Positions 23,787-32,079 of a stretch of 64,000 nt of DNA are shown here, in pieces. The notes under the pieces were generated by a model that was not told the origin of the DNA, did not search any database, and saw nothing but the letters and a program-made list of their open reading frames with translations. Within the stretch, counting starts at the first letter, position 1. Each line of letters begins with the position of its first letter. The stretch is from Kitasatospora sp. SolWspMP-SS2h (lineage in GTDB: Bacteria > Actinomycetota > Actinomycetes > Streptomycetales > Streptomycetaceae). The position numbers and the translations under genes are program-made. The stretch is from assembly GCF_003259315.1 (NCBI RefSeq), contig NZ_QLLT01000027.1, positions 1 through 64,000 on the forward strand, written 5' to 3'.

Positions 23787-24557
23787 TCAGCTCCCGTCCC
23801 GCCGCGACCGCCCGCACGCCCGGCTCGCGCCGTTCGCCACGTTCGCGTTGTTCGCCGCGTTCGCGCAGTTCGAGTCGTCCCCGCCGTCCGTGCCGCTCGC
23901 GCCGCCCTCGGGCGCACGGCCGGGCCGGTGCTGCGCGTCGGCCCGTTGCCGGTCTCCCGAGCGCAGGCCGTCGAGGGCGAAGCGCACCGCGGTGTCGGCG
24001 ATCTCCCGGACGGCCTCGGCCGCGGGTGCGCCGTCCTCACCCCGGACGCGTCCGCTCTGGCGGACCGCCGCCTCCACCACGCCCTGGAGCAGCGAGGCCG
24101 CGACTCCGGGCCGACCGTGGCCGAGTTCCTCCAGGGTGCGCACCACCATGGCGGTCAGCCCGGCGTGGGCCGCCCTGATCCTGGCCCGCGCGGCGTCGTC
24201 GAGTTCGTACTCGGCGACGGCCACCACGGCCCGGTGCACCGGGTCGGTGGCCAGCGACACCTGGCCGCGGACGTACGCCTCGATCCGCTCGGCCGGACTG
24301 TCGCAGGCCGCCATGCCCGCTTCGATCTCGGCGGCCCAGAGCGGGAGGTCGACCGTGCAGAGCGCTTCCACCAGCTCGGACTTGGAGCGGAAGTACTCGT
24401 ACACCGAGGAGCGCGCGAGACCGGCGCGCGCCGCGAGCGCGCCGAAGCTCAGCGCCTCCCGGCCGCCCTCCGCCAGCAGGACGCGTGCGGCGTCCAGCAG
24501 CGCTGCCTGCTGCAACTGTCGATGCTCGGCCACCGTGGCCGCCCGGATTTTCGGCAC
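23787..24557 (-). CDS. TetR/AcrR-family regulator with Asn-Ala tail
   Basis: 256 residues. N-terminal helix-turn-helix at about 15-62 (LLAEGGREALSFGALAARAG, then SSVYEYFRSKSELVEALC), followed by a helical ligand-binding domain to about residue 200. The last 50 residues are unusual: Gly/Asp-rich and then an Asn/Ala run (NCANAANNANVANGAS), coded by GTTCGC-type repeats. This is very atypical for high-GC genes, which seldom use Asn this densely. GTG 24557 is the likely start. It lies between the M23 gene (convergent) and whiG on the same strand; target unknown. Confidence 0.85.
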   Translation of the reverse strand: MPKIRAATVAEHRQLQQAALLDAARVLLAEGGREALSFGALAARAGLARSSVYEYFRSKSELVEALCTVDLPLWAAEIEAGMAACDSPAERIEAYVRGQVSLATDPVHRAVVAVAEYELDDAARARIRAAHAGLTAMVVRTLEELGHGRPGVAASLLQGVVEAAVRQSGRVRGEDGAPAAEAVREIADTAVRFALDGLRSGDRQRADAQHRPGRAPEGGASGTDGGDDSNCANAANNANVANGASRACGRSRRDGS

Positions 24558-24708
24558 GGACCAACTCTACGGACGCCGACGACCGGCGGACACGACATCA
24601 CGTACCCGCCGGCCACCACGCGCCGCTCCACGCCCGTCACGTCCCGTCGCACCCCCGTCCCGCACCGACCGGCCCCGGCGGGGCCCGACTCCCCGCGCCG
24701 GGCCCCGC

Positions 24709-26508
24709 TCACCGGGCGTCGGACATCTTCGCCCGCAGTTGCAGCACCGACTTGGTGTGGATCTGGCTGACCCTGCTCTCCGTCACCCCGAGCACCTGGC
24801 CGATCTCCGCCAGCGTCAGGCCCTCGTAGTAGTAGAGCGTCACGACGGTCTTCTCCCGCTCGGGGAGGGTGTTGACCGCCGAGGCGAGCAGCCGGCGCAG
24901 CTCGCGGTCCTCGGCGATCTCGACCGGGTTGTCCGCGCCGCTGTCCGGCAGCGTCTCCATCAGGGTCAGCCGGTCGCCGCCCTCGCCCGCCGAGTGCAGC
25001 AGTTCGTCCAGCGCCACCACGTTGGCCAGCGACAACTGGCTGAAAATGGTGTGCAGGTCGTCCAGCGAGATGCCCATCTCCGCCGCGACCTCGGGGTCGT
25101 GCGGAGACCGCCGCAGCCGGGCTTCCAGCGTGGCGTAGGCCCGCTCGACGGCCTTGGCCTTCTGCCGGACCGACCTGGGGATCCAGTCCAGCGCCCGCAG
25201 TTCGTCGATGATCGCACCGCGGATCCGACTGATCGCGTAGGTCTCGAACTTGATCGCCCGGTCGATGTCGAACTTCTCGATGGCGTCGATCAGCCCGAAC
25301 ACCCCGGAGGAGACGAAGTCCGCCTGCTCCACGTTGGCCGGCAGCCCGACCCCGACCCGGCCCGCCACGTACTTCACCAGCGGCGAGTAGTGCAGGATCA
25401 GCTGGTCCCGGAGCCCGTGGTCGCCGGTGTCCTTGTACGAGCGCCACAGCGCCTGCAACGCCGACTGGTCGGCGTCCTTCGGCCGGTCGCCGCCCCTGCC
25501 CTCGTCCGCCGCACCGCCGCGCGCGCCGACGGCCGCGTCCGCTGCCGAAGCGGGTGCCGCAGTCGGCGCCGCAGCCGGTGCGGGCACCGTCGCACCGGCC
25601 CGCACACCCGTCCCCGCGCCCGCCCCGCCGCCGCCCGGCGCGCCCCGGTGGCCGCCGCTCTTCGCGGACGCCTCCTCGACCGGCCGCGCCGCGACCGCGC
25701 CGTCGACTCCGTCCGGAGCCGCAGGCCGGGTCGGCGTCGCCGCTGGTCCGGAAGCCGGAGCCGAACCCAGGGCCGGGCCCGGGGCCGGAGCGGGCAGTGG
25801 CACCGACGGTGGCGCGCCCTGCCCGGTGGCCGGGCGCTCACCGAGGTTCCGGTCCGGGGGTTCCGGCGAGCGCGCGGGTGGCGGTCCGCCCGCCTGCCTG
25901 CGGACCTGGGCGCTGCGGACGGACGAGTCCTTCGCCTTCGCCCGCGCGCCCCGCTTGGCCTGACCGCGCGCCGGCCGCCCGGCTCCGGACGGAGGCTGGG
26001 GCGAGACCGGGGGCTCGGCGGTGGCCGGTCCGGAACGCGACCCGTCGACGCCCCACTCTCCACCGCCTCGCTCTGCCCCATCCTGTCCGCCACCGCCCGG
26101 AGCACCGCTGCCCGGGGCACGGCCCGGCTGTCCGCCGCCGCCCGGGACGCCACCGGTCTGACCGGCACCGCCCTGGCCGCCGACCTTGACGCTCCTGGTC
26201 TTGGGACCGGCGGACTTGGCACCCGTGGACTTGGTGCCGCCCGCCATGGCCGGTCCGATCGTTCGGGCGCCCGCGCCGGTCACCGCACCGGTGTCCTCGG
26301 CCCCGAGCGACCGCGGCTTCGCCGCCGCGCCGGGCGGTGCCACCTGTGGGCAGGGCAGCACCTGGCCTGGCCGGTCGGCCGGTGAGCGCACCGGGCCGGG
26401 CCGGGCCGCGGGCCCCGTCGGGGCCGGTGGGCGCGGGAGGGACGAGGACGGGACGGGACGGGCCTGGGGCGGTGGGGTCGCGGCCGAGGTGCTGCCCGGC
26501 CTCGTCAT
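24709..26508 (-). CDS. whiG: Sporulation sigma factor WhiG (sigma-70 family, FliA type) with long N-terminal extension
   Basis: RNA polymerase sigma factor that starts aerial-hypha sporulation in streptomycetes. The C-terminal 250 residues are unmistakable: LWRSYKDTGDHGLRDQLILH, region 2 LIDAIEKFDIDRAIKFETYA, region 3 RRSPHDPEVAAEMGISLDDL and region 4 LTLAEIGQVLGVTESRVSQI. Ahead of it the same frame stays open for up to about 390 codons of Pro/Ala/Gly/Ser-rich, low-complexity sequence, with codon third positions still mostly G/C. WhiG as I know it has only about 30 residues there. The start is uncertain. ATG 26508 has GGGAG and GTGGGA upstream; ATG 26655 gives 648 residues; ATG 26247 or a GTG nearer 25500 would shorten it. 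Confidence 0.85.
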   Translation of the reverse strand: MTRPGSTSAATPPPQARPVPSSSLPRPPAPTGPAARPGPVRSPADRPGQVLPCPQVAPPGAAAKPRSLGAEDTGAVTGAGARTIGPAMAGGTKSTGAKSAGPKTRSVKVGGQGGAGQTGGVPGGGGQPGRAPGSGAPGGGGQDGAERGGGEWGVDGSRSGPATAEPPVSPQPPSGAGRPARGQAKRGARAKAKDSSVRSAQVRRQAGGPPPARSPEPPDRNLGERPATGQGAPPSVPLPAPAPGPALGSAPASGPAATPTRPAAPDGVDGAVAARPVEEASAKSGGHRGAPGGGGAGAGTGVRAGATVPAPAAAPTAAPASAADAAVGARGGAADEGRGGDRPKDADQSALQALWRSYKDTGDHGLRDQLILHYSPLVKYVAGRVGVGLPANVEQADFVSSGVFGLIDAIEKFDIDRAIKFETYAISRIRGAIIDELRALDWIPRSVRQKAKAVERAYATLEARLRRSPHDPEVAAEMGISLDDLHTIFSQLSLANVVALDELLHSAGEGGDRLTLMETLPDSGADNPVEIAEDRELRRLLASAVNTLPEREKTVVTLYYYEGLTLAEIGQVLGVTESRVSQIHTKSVLQLRAKMSDAR

Positions 26509-26991
26509 TCCCACGACTCCCGAGGATCTGGGCCGCAGTTCCGCGGTGCTGTGGTTCTCGGCCCCCGTCCCGTCCGGGGACCGACCGTCACCGGTCACCC
26601 TGTGTCCGGGAATGTGAGTGGGCATGCGTTGGTTTGCGCCGTTCTGCCGAGTCATGTGCTGATAGGGACGCCATGAGCGAGCGTAGCGTGACCGAGTCGC
26701 TGCACAGTGCTACCGCCACTCGGGCGTCGCCCGATCCGGTGGCAGCAAAGGGCGGCACCGGCGCGTCGCGGGCGGGTCTCCGGCGCGCCCCGGACCCTCC
26801 CCGCCCGGCCGGCCCGTCGACCGGCACGGACCTGCGCGCCACCTCCGGACGACCCGGCCCCGGCCCCCGGCGCGGCGCTCCGACCGAACCGGCCGGTCCG
26901 CCATCGTCCCTCAACTCGCCCCGCATCACCTCCTGTTGACCGATTGACCCGCTCGGAACCCCGCAGCCTGTCCGGCTCTGCCCGGATGCGA
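26509..26991. promoter_or_regulatory. Gene-free interval upstream of whiG
   Basis: 483 bp between dprA and the chosen whiG start. No frame here has family similarity. An AGGAGGTG followed by ATG occurs on the minus strand near 26929, but the spacing (2 bases) is too short and the frame behind it is Arg/Pro/Gly noise. The whiG promoter is expected here. If translation starts at 26655 the interval shrinks to 336 bp. Confidence 0.35.
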
Positions 26992-28578
26992 TCACTTCCG
27001 ACGCACCAGCCTCCAATGCGCTCCGTGTCGCTCCACGAAGCCGAGCGAACTCAGTTCGTGGAGGTGCTGGACGGTGGTGGCCTCGGAGAGCGCCGCGTAG
27101 TGGGCGAGTCGCTGGACCGGCGCGCCGTCCGCGCTCGCCGGGACGGCTTCCAGGACCCGGGCCACCGGTGGTTCCAGCGCGTCCCGCGGCAGGATCGGGC
27201 CGACCCGCTCCGGCGCCAGGTCGGACCCGATGGCGCCGATCAGCTCGCCCACCTCGGCGCCGCTGGTGACCATGGTGGCCGCCCCGTTTCTGATCAACGT
27301 GTGGACGCCTGCCGAGAGTTCGGAGGTGATCGGGCCGGGGATGCCCATGGTGTGCCGGTTGAGGTCGCGGGCCCGCCGCGCGGTGCTGAGCGCGCCGCTG
27401 CGCGGTGCGGCCTCGACCACCACCGTGCCGCGGGTGAGCGCCGCTATCACCCGGTTCCGCAGCACGAACCTGAACCGGGTCGGGTTCATCCCGAGCGCCA
27501 GCTCGCTCACCAGCAGCCCGTCCCGGCCGATCCGTTCGATCAGCGGCTCGTTCCCGCGCGGGTAGCAGATGTCGACGCCGCTGGCGAGCACGGCGATCGT
27601 CATTCCGTTGACCGCCAGCGCCCCGAGATGCGCGGCGGTGTCCACCCCGTACGCCGCCCCGGACACCACCACCCAGCCTCGCTCGGCCAGTTCGGAACCG
27701 AGCTGACCGGCGACGTGGCGCCCGTACGCGGTGCAGGCCCGCGACCCGACGACGGCGACCGACCGCAGCGCGAGCAGGCGCAGCGACGGCAGCCGCTGTG
27801 ACGGCAGGCCGCGGACCCACAGCCCGATCGGGCGGCTGTCGCCGAGGTCGTCGAGTTGGGAGGGCCACTCGCTGTCGCCCGGAATGATGAACCTCCCACC
27901 GAGTTTGGCGATCCGCTCCAGGTCGGTGACCGGGTTGAACTTCCGCAGCCTCTCCTGGTAGGCGGTGATCCGGTCAGCGCCGAGCCCCAGCCGGTTCGCG
28001 GGTGCCCCTTCGTAGAACCCCTGGACCAGGCCCACCACGCCGTGCCGTTGGACGGCTCGGCCGATCGCGGCGTCGCCCGGTTCGATCAATCGGGTGAGCG
28101 CCGCCCGGGAGATCCGCTCGGGCTCGGGCGGATCGGACGGGACCGTCGGCGCGGCCCAGGCCGTGGGCCGGATGGCCCGGTGCTCGACCCGCGCGGTCCC
28201 GGCGGGGAGGGCGCGCTCGGTAGCCGCGACCGGCGGTGCGCGGTGCACGGCCCCGGGCCGGTCCGCAGCAGTCGGAGGCGGAAGCGGAAATGAAGCCGGA
28301 GTCGGAGTCGGAGTCATGGTGCCGGAGCCGTCGGCTCCCGGGGCGGTCCGGGCCGGTTCCGGCGGTCCGTGGCGTACGCGGTGCACCGCCGGTGGATCGC
28401 CGCCACGGACCGGCTGCCGGAGTCGTTCGCCCCCGTTGCACGCCGTGCGGGTGCCGGCCTGGTCGGCGACGGTGTCGGGGGGATGGGGCAGGCCGTGGCC
28501 GGGGCGACCAGGTGTCCCGCCCGCCCCGGTGCCGTCCGGGAGTCGCCAGTGGTCGCGGGGTACGGGATGTGCGGTCAT
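26992..28578 (-). CDS. dprA: DNA-processing protein DprA/Smf
   Basis: 528 residues with ATG 28578 (AGAAGG upstream), or 441 with ATG 28317; the family usually needs about 390. DprA binds single-stranded DNA and loads RecA. The Rossmann-like core shows VAVVGSRACTAYGRHVA, VVSGAAYGVDTAAHLGAL, VLASGVDICYPRGN, and VVEAAPRSGALSTARRA with GIPGPI. A winged-helix-like C-terminus follows. The first 130 residues are Pro/Arg/Gly-rich and not conserved, so part may be untranslated. Same strand and order as the ComM-type and YraN genes. Confidence 0.93.
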   Translation of the reverse strand: MTAHPVPRDHWRLPDGTGAGGTPGRPGHGLPHPPDTVADQAGTRTACNGGERLRQPVRGGDPPAVHRVRHGPPEPARTAPGADGSGTMTPTPTPASFPLPPPTAADRPGAVHRAPPVAATERALPAGTARVEHRAIRPTAWAAPTVPSDPPEPERISRAALTRLIEPGDAAIGRAVQRHGVVGLVQGFYEGAPANRLGLGADRITAYQERLRKFNPVTDLERIAKLGGRFIIPGDSEWPSQLDDLGDSRPIGLWVRGLPSQRLPSLRLLALRSVAVVGSRACTAYGRHVAGQLGSELAERGWVVVSGAAYGVDTAAHLGALAVNGMTIAVLASGVDICYPRGNEPLIERIGRDGLLVSELALGMNPTRFRFVLRNRVIAALTRGTVVVEAAPRSGALSTARRARDLNRHTMGIPGPITSELSAGVHTLIRNGAATMVTSGAEVGELIGAIGSDLAPERVGPILPRDALEPPVARVLEAVPASADGAPVQRLAHYAALSEATTVQHLHELSSLGFVERHGAHWRLVRRK

Positions 28579-28718
28579 CGGCGCGCCTTCTGTCTGTGCC
28601 GTGCTCTGTCTCTGCGGTGCTCTGTCTCTGCCGTACTGGGTGGCCGAAGGGACGATCCGCCCGTCGGCCGGGTCCGCTCCGCTGCCGGGGTCTTGCCACC
28701 CCGGCAGGTGAGGCCGGG

Positions 28719-30392
28719 TCAGGACGCGTCTCCCGGGTCGGGGTCCGCGTCCGTGCCCGCGTCGGCGTACGGGTAGCGCGGGTCGTTCCTGCGGTCGGTC
28801 GGGCGGAGGACGCGCTGGACCCCGGTGCGGAGGGTGAGCGCGGTCTGGACGTCGGACCGGTTCGGGCAGTTCCGGCCGGCCAGGTCGGCGACCGTCCAGG
28901 CCACCCGCAGGACGCGGTCGAGGCCGCGCGCGGTGAGCAGGCCCCGGTCGAGGTCACGTTCGGCGTCGGCCAGCGATCCAGGTGCGAGTTGCCAGCGCGT
29001 GCGCAGTTCGTGCCCGGGCACTTCGGCGTTGGTCCGCCACGGGGTGTCGACGAGGCGAGCGGCGGCCCGCGCCCGGGCCTCCCGCACGCGTGCCGCGACC
29101 GTCGCCGTGCTCTCGGCCCTTCCGCCTCGCTGCATCAGCTCGGCCTTGGTGACTCCGGCAACCTGCACCTGGAGGTCCACCCGGTCCAGCAGCGGACCGG
29201 ACAGCCTGGCCTGGTAGCGGTTGACCATGACGGGGGTGCATTCGCATCCTTCTCCTCTCAGTGAATAGCGGCCGCAGGGGCAGGGGTTGGCGGCCAGGCA
29301 GAGCAGGAAGCGGGCGGGCAACCGCATCGAGCCCGCGGCTCTGGCGATCATCACCTCCCCCGACTCCAGGGGTTGGCGCAGCGCGTCGAGGACCCGGACC
29401 GGGAATTCGGGCGCCTCGTCGAGGAACAGCACGCCGCGGTGGGCGAGGGAGACGGCCCCGGGCCTGGGCAGTCCCGTTCCGCCGCCGATGATGGCGGGCA
29501 TGGTCGTCGAGTGGTGCGGGGCGCAGTAGGGCGGGGTGTCGATCAGGGGACGGTCGGATGGGAGCAGGCCGGCCACGGAGTGGATCGCGGTCACTTCGAG
29601 GGCTTCGGCGGAGGTGAGCGGTGGGAGCAGGGCCGGGAGCCGTTCGGCCAGCATCGTCTTGCCGGCTCCCGGTGGGCCCTTCAGGTAGAGGTGGTGACCG
29701 CCCGCTGCGGCGATCTCCAGGGCTTGGCGGGCCTCGTACTGCCCGGCCACGTCGGCGAGGTCGGGGCGGAGGGCCGGTTCGGAGGTGAGGTCGCGGACGC
29801 CGAGGCCGGGCAGCAGCAGTCCGGCGAACGAGGAGTCGGGGCGGCCGTTGGACGGGTCGGGCGGTTCGTCGGGGACGGGGGCGTTGGTGAGGATCGCGAT
29901 GAGCTGGCGCAGGCTGCGCACTCCGAGGACGGAGACGCCGGGCACCAGTTTCGCTTCGGCGGCGGTCTGCTCGGCGACCACGATCTGCCGGTAGCCGGCG
30001 TCGGCCGCCGCCAGTACTGCGGGCAGGACTCCGCGTACCGGGCGCACCCGGCCGTCCAGTCCGAGCTCTCCGATGATCAGCAGGCCGTCGATCGACGCGG
30101 GGTCGAGTCGTTCGGCGGCTGCCAGGACGGCGCAGGCCACCGCCAGGTCGTACCCGCTGCCGCTCTTGGGTACGGAGGCCGGGGTGAGGCCCACGGTGAG
30201 TTTCCGCAGCGGCCATTTCTCTCCACTGTTGGACACGGCGGCGCGGACCCGGTCGCGGGCTTCCAGGAGGGCCTTGTCGGCGAGGCCCACCAGGCTGAAG
30301 GCCGCGAGTCCGGGTTCGAGGTCGGCCTGGACCTCGACCACGACGCCGTCCACGCCGACCAGGGCGACCGAGCAGGTGCGGGCGAAGGCCAT
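28719..30392 (-). CDS. comM: YifB/ComM-family Mg-chelatase-like AAA+ ATPase
   Basis: 557 residues. N-terminal ChlI/Lon-protease-like domain (about 1-170, GLADKALLEARDRVRAA, VGLTPASVPKSGSGYDLAVA). AAA+ core with Walker A GPPGAGKTML (239-248), Walker B VLFLDEAPEF and the CxC zinc-like segment NPCPCGRYS. C-terminal domain with TARGLDRVLRVAWTVADLAG. ComM is a hexameric helicase promoting branch migration of incoming DNA in natural transformation and recombination. The start ATG abuts the YraN stop (TGA-ATG), so it is co-translated with it. The role in a streptomycete is unproved. Confidence 0.94.
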   Translation of the reverse strand: MAFARTCSVALVGVDGVVVEVQADLEPGLAAFSLVGLADKALLEARDRVRAAVSNSGEKWPLRKLTVGLTPASVPKSGSGYDLAVACAVLAAAERLDPASIDGLLIIGELGLDGRVRPVRGVLPAVLAAADAGYRQIVVAEQTAAEAKLVPGVSVLGVRSLRQLIAILTNAPVPDEPPDPSNGRPDSSFAGLLLPGLGVRDLTSEPALRPDLADVAGQYEARQALEIAAAGGHHLYLKGPPGAGKTMLAERLPALLPPLTSAEALEVTAIHSVAGLLPSDRPLIDTPPYCAPHHSTTMPAIIGGGTGLPRPGAVSLAHRGVLFLDEAPEFPVRVLDALRQPLESGEVMIARAAGSMRLPARFLLCLAANPCPCGRYSLRGEGCECTPVMVNRYQARLSGPLLDRVDLQVQVAGVTKAELMQRGGRAESTATVAARVREARARAAARLVDTPWRTNAEVPGHELRTRWQLAPGSLADAERDLDRGLLTARGLDRVLRVAWTVADLAGRNCPNRSDVQTALTLRTGVQRVLRPTDRRNDPRYPYADAGTDADPDPGDAS

Positions 30393-30854
30393 TCACACCG
30401 CCCCGCGCAGGTGCTCGACCGCGGCCGCGCCCCGGCGGGGGTTGACCACGGCGACCAGGTCGATGCGGATGCCGCCGGGCGGCGGCGGGGCCGGCCCGCC
30501 GCTCTCCGCGTCGGGCTGCGGGTCGGCGCCCCCGGCCCGTTCGACGGCGAGCACGAGTCGGGAGAAGTGCACCGGCCAGCGTTCGGCGAGCCAGCGCTCG
30601 GCGAGGTGGCGCAACCGGTCGGCCTTGGTCCGGTCGATCGCCTCGGCGGGCTGTTGGAAGCCCCGCTCGGAGCGGGTCTTCACCTCGCAGATCGCGAGGG
30701 TGTCCCCGTCGAGCGCGACGATGTCGAGCTCGCCGCCGGCGCAGCGCCAGTTGCGTTCCAGGATGTACAGGCCGTCCTCGGCGAGCCGGCGGGCGGCGAC
30801 CTCCTCGCCGTAGCGTCCGAGGCCGTTGGTGGAAATCTTGTTGGGATTCTGCAC
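30393..30854 (-). CDS. YraN/UPF0102 family endonuclease-like protein
   Basis: 153 residues. GTG 30854 is chosen because GGAGGTG lies at a proper distance upstream; the apparent earlier GTG (30863) is itself part of that Shine-Dalgarno. The restriction-endonuclease-like core is clear: GRYGEEVAARRLAEDGL, GGELDIVALDGDTLAICEVKT with the D-x(n)-E-x-K active-site pattern. Residues ADRLRHLAERWLAER and IRIDLVAV follow. A Pro/Gly-rich insert sits at about 120-135. Nuclease activity in this family is not firmly established. It is the first gene of yraN-comM-dprA. Confidence 0.9.
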   Translation of the reverse strand: MQNPNKISTNGLGRYGEEVAARRLAEDGLYILERNWRCAGGELDIVALDGDTLAICEVKTRSERGFQQPAEAIDRTKADRLRHLAERWLAERWPVHFSRLVLAVERAGGADPQPDAESGGPAPPPPGGIRIDLVAVVNPRRGAAAVEHLRGAV

Positions 30855-30920
30855 GGCAATCACCTCCGGCCGGAAGGTTGCCGTCAGACACCGGGGGCGG
30901 GCCAGCGGGATCGCCAGACC

Positions 30921-30946
30921 TGTGGATAACCCGGGCCTGTGGATAA
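30921..30946. promoter_or_regulatory. Pair of consensus DnaA boxes (TTATCCACA)
   Basis: TGTGGATAA occurs at 30921-30929 and again at 30938-30946, each inside CCTGTGGATAAC. On the minus strand both read TTATCCACA, the classical DnaA box, 17 bp apart. They lie in the 286-bp gene-free interval 30855-31140, upstream of the yraN-comM-dprA unit. Function is inference: DnaA-regulated promoter or DnaA titration. Confidence 0.6.
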
Positions 30947-31140
30947 CTCAGGTCACCCGTTCGAGCGACAAATCGAAAAATGCGCTGGACAGTGCTCGAT
31001 CAGCGCGGCCAGTCTCGGTGGCCCGGGCACCGCCGCAGCTCACCGAGGTGCGACGGCCCTGGCCAGGAGGGCACGGTCGGCCGTGCCGTCCCCGCCGGGT
31101 ACCGGGCCCGAGGGAGACCGGCCGCCAGGCCGCGGGGTGG

Positions 31141-31467
31141 TCAGTTCCCGAAGGCGGAGTCGTCCGAGGGCAGCTCAAGATCGCTCTTGGCCAGCTCCTC
31201 GATGTTCACGTCCTTGAACGTCAGCACACGGACCTTCCGGACGAACCGGGCCGGTCGGTACATGTCCCAGACCCAGGCATCCGCCATCGACACTTCGAAG
31301 AACACCTCGCCCTGCACGGAGTGCACCTGGAGGTCGTAGTCGTTCGTCAGGTAGAAGCGACGCTCGGTCTCGATCACGTACTTGAACAGGCCGACGACAT
31401 CCCGGTACTCCCGGTAGAGCTTCAGCTCCATCTCGGTCTCGTACTTCTCGAGGTCTTCGGCACTCAT
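31141..31467 (-). CDS. DUF2469-type conserved actinobacterial protein
   Basis: 108 residues, acidic, soluble. Start ATG 31467 (MSAEDLEKYETEMELKLYRE). The sequence VIETERRFYLTNDYDLQVH, then ADAWVWDMYRPARFVRKVRV and VLTFKDVNIEEL is highly conserved across actinobacteria in this genomic position. Function is unknown. It follows the Nudix gene with a short gap, in the sipZ transcription unit. No motif suggests catalysis. Confidence 0.85.
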   Translation of the reverse strand: MSAEDLEKYETEMELKLYREYRDVVGLFKYVIETERRFYLTNDYDLQVHSVQGEVFFEVSMADAWVWDMYRPARFVRKVRVLTFKDVNIEELAKSDLELPSDDSAFGN

Positions 31468-31523
31468 TCCAAGCGTCCCCTCACTCGTCACGTCCACCCC
31501 ATTGTGGACCACCGGACCCGCAC

Positions 31524-31997
31524 TCAGAGCCTTACTGGTGGTTCTGGCGGGCCTTCGGTCAGAACCCGTTCCACCAGTTCGGCCAGTCCGCGCGGGTGGA
31601 CGGTCTCCCCGGTGGTCCTCAACTCGTCCGGCGTCCACCAGCGGACGGCCAGCAACAGCGCGTGCTCGTCCGCTCCACCCTCCGTCAGTGACACCGCGGT
31701 CCGTGTGGTGCGGGCCAGCCGGAACCACTGCTCCTGTCGGTACTCCCTGCCCCGGAAGGAGAACTCCGCCGTGCCGTACCCGACCAGCGGTCCCCAGTCC
31801 ACGTCCGTCAGCCCGATCTCCTCGGCCAGCTCGCGCCGGGCCGCCGCGGCCGGGCTCTCGCCCGGCTCGATGCCGCCACCGGGCGTGATCCACCAGGTGG
31901 TCCCCGGCGCGGCCGGGTCCGTCCCGCGCAGCAGCAGGACGCGCCCGTCCGGGTCCAGCAGCAGTACCCGAACGGCTCGGCGGTGCTCGACGGCCAT
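31524..31997 (-). CDS. Nudix hydrolase (MutT-like)
   Basis: 157 residues. A complete Nudix box G-x5-E-x7-R-E-x2-E-E-x-G spans about 41-63 (GGIEPGE ... RRELAEEIGL), which binds the divalent metal for diphosphate hydrolysis. WWITPGGG precedes it and EQWFRLART follows. The substrate is not readable; family members clean up oxidised nucleotides or nucleotide sugars. Start ATG 31997. Downstream of sipZ, as reported for the sipZ-mutT unit of Streptomyces lividans. Confidence 0.93.
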   Translation of the reverse strand: MAVEHRRAVRVLLLDPDGRVLLLRGTDPAAPGTTWWITPGGGIEPGESPAAAARRELAEEIGLTDVDWGPLVGYGTAEFSFRGREYRQEQWFRLARTTRTAVSLTEGGADEHALLLAVRWWTPDELRTTGETVHPRGLAELVERVLTEGPPEPPVRL

Positions 31998-32079
31998 CTG
32001 GTTCAGCTCCGTCCTGAGGCGCTGGGCGCGCCTCCTGGCCGGTGGCGGCGCCCGGGCCGGCGCGCCGCCGGCCCCGGAA

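Noticed and set aside
26588..26930. A minus-strand reading frame behind AGGAGGTG, upstream of whiG.
   Set aside because: The spacing between the purine box and ATG is 2 bases, and the product is Arg/Pro/Gly-rich noise; a chance match is more likely.
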